DNA of 5,420 nt from Collinsella sp. (lineage in GTDB: Bacteria; Actinomycetota; Coriobacteriia; Coriobacteriales; Coriobacteriaceae), in contig DXZV01000124.1 of assembly GCA_019419485.1 (NCBI GenBank), positions 1 through 5,420 of the forward strand. Direction: 5' to 3'. The position numbers and the translations under genes are program-made. This document shows positions 4,513-5,420 of this stretch, piece after piece. Within the stretch, counting starts at the first letter, position 1, and each line of letters starts with the position of its first letter. The notes below the pieces were generated by a model, which had not been told where the DNA came from, did not search any database, and saw only the letters and a list, made by a program, of their open reading frames with translations.

Positions 4513-5420
4513 ATGCCCGACGACCGTAACGATAACAATTCCCAGACTCCCCGGGAGCCTAAGATCCCGGGGATGCCCGGAGGCAAGAAGCCCACGCGTA
4601 CGGGCTGGCTGTATTTTCTTTTGGCTTGCGCGCTTCTGGGCTATGCCTTCTTTAATATGGGCTCCGGCTTTGCCAGCTCCAGCAATACCGTTAAGCTCGC
4701 GACGAGCGAGATGGTCAGCGCCATCAAGCAGGATCGCGTCGAAGATCTGACCTATACGGTTCAAGACGGAAGCGTGACGGGTCATTACTGGAAGACGAAG
4801 AAGGACAAGGGCGATACGAGCGAGCTCAAGAGCTTCTCCTCGACCTATGTCGGCTCCGATTCGCTTGCCGAGCTCATGGCGGAGCACCCCGATACCAAGT
4901 ACATCGTCAACACCAACGATCCCGATTTTTGGGGCGACTTGGCGATGAGTGTGCTTCCGACGATCGCCCTTATCGCCATCATGTTCTACTTTATGCGCCA
5001 GATGATGGGCGCCAACAACAGGAACATGCAGTTTGGCAAGACCAACGCCAAGACCAACGAGGCCACACGCCCCAAGGTCAAGTTTGAAGACGTTGCCGGC
5101 GTGGACGAGGCAGTCGAGGAGCTCGAGGAGATCCGTGACTTTTTGAGCGATCCGGATCGCTATCGCAAGCTGGGCGCCAAGATCCCGCGTGGCGTGTTGC
5201 TGGTTGGCCCTCCGGGCACCGGTAAAACGCTGCTGGCCAAGGCCGTTGCCGGCGAGGCGGGCGTGCCGTTCTTTAGCATCTCGGGTTCCGACTTTGTCGA
5301 GATGTTCGTGGGTGTCGGCGCCAGCCGTGTGCGTGACCTCTTTAAGGAGGCCAAGTCCCAGGCCCCGTCGATCATCTTCATCGATGAGATCGATGCCGTG
5401 GGACGTCAGCGCGGAGCTGG
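4513..5420 (+). CDS. ftsH: ATP-dependent zinc metalloprotease FtsH (N-terminal 302 residues; runs off the right edge)
   Basis: A membrane-anchored AAA+ protease that unfolds and degrades misassembled membrane proteins and selected regulators as a hexamer. A polar, Pro-rich N-terminal tail of about 30 residues precedes the first membrane segment (32-48). An extracytoplasmic domain (about 50-140) follows, then a second membrane segment (145-161). The AAA+ module starts with the family signature VKFEDVAGVDEA (190-201). Walker A GPPGTGKT is at 232-239, the pore motif FVG at 265-267, and Walker B IIFIDEID at 287-294. The window ends at GRQRGA, before the second region of homology and the zinc-protease HEXXH domain, so those cannot be checked. 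Only about half of the expected protein of roughly 600-700 aa is present. The start follows from the junction with hpt and the conserved N-terminal layout. The open frame has no stop up to position 5420. Confidence 0.97.
   Translation, partial: MPDDRNDNNSQTPREPKIPGMPGGKKPTRTGWLYFLLACALLGYAFFNMGSGFASSSNTVKLATSEMVSAIKQDRVEDLTYTVQDGSVTGHYWKTKKDKGDTSELKSFSSTYVGSDSLAELMAEHPDTKYIVNTNDPDFWGDLAMSVLPTIALIAIMFYFMRQMMGANNRNMQFGKTNAKTNEATRPKVKFEDVAGVDEAVEELEEIRDFLSDPDRYRKLGAKIPRGVLLVGPPGTGKTLLAKAVAGEAGVPFFSISGSDFVEMFVGVGASRVRDLFKEAKSQAPSIIFIDEIDAVGRQRGA

Overview
The window looks like the chromosome of a high-GC Gram-positive bacterium, most likely a Coriobacteriia member of the Collinsella type. This is inferred from gene order, GC-rich codon use and protein style; no database search was run. 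It is an ordinary housekeeping region with one less familiar gene and several regulatory-looking structures.

Layout, left to right. Positions 1-61 hold an unidentified 3' end followed by a rho-independent terminator (64-95). A 23-bp near-palindrome follows at 106-128. A minus-strand gene (160-627) encodes a 155-aa, mostly disordered protein with a C-terminal membrane anchor; I do not recognise its family. An AT-rich divergent region (628-902) separates it from a plus-strand Hsp20 small heat shock protein gene (903-1334). The hsp20 leader can fold into two hairpins, and the second covers the Shine-Dalgarno sequence. A 15-bp perfect terminator hairpin (1367-1401) lies between hsp20 and the convergent minus-strand gene for a YycJ/WalJ-like metallo-beta-lactamase-fold hydrolase (1416-2225).

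A 48-bp divergent gap then leads to the plus-strand cluster tilS (2274-3815), hpt (3963-4511) and ftsH (4513 to beyond the right edge). TilS modifies the anticodon of tRNA-Ile(CAU), Hpt salvages purine bases, and FtsH is a membrane AAA+ protease. This trio is a widely conserved neighbourhood in Gram-positive bacteria. hpt and ftsH are one nucleotide apart, with the ftsH ribosome binding site inside the hpt coding sequence. hpt appears to have its own promoter, whose upstream half is covered by a strong dyad.

No mobile element, CRISPR array, tRNA or rRNA was seen. The observations most worth a second look are the Shine-Dalgarno-masking hairpin in the hsp20 leader (a candidate RNA thermometer), the dyad at the hpt promoter, the repeat block upstream of hsp20, the 23-bp palindrome near the left end, and the unknown tail-anchored protein divergent from hsp20.
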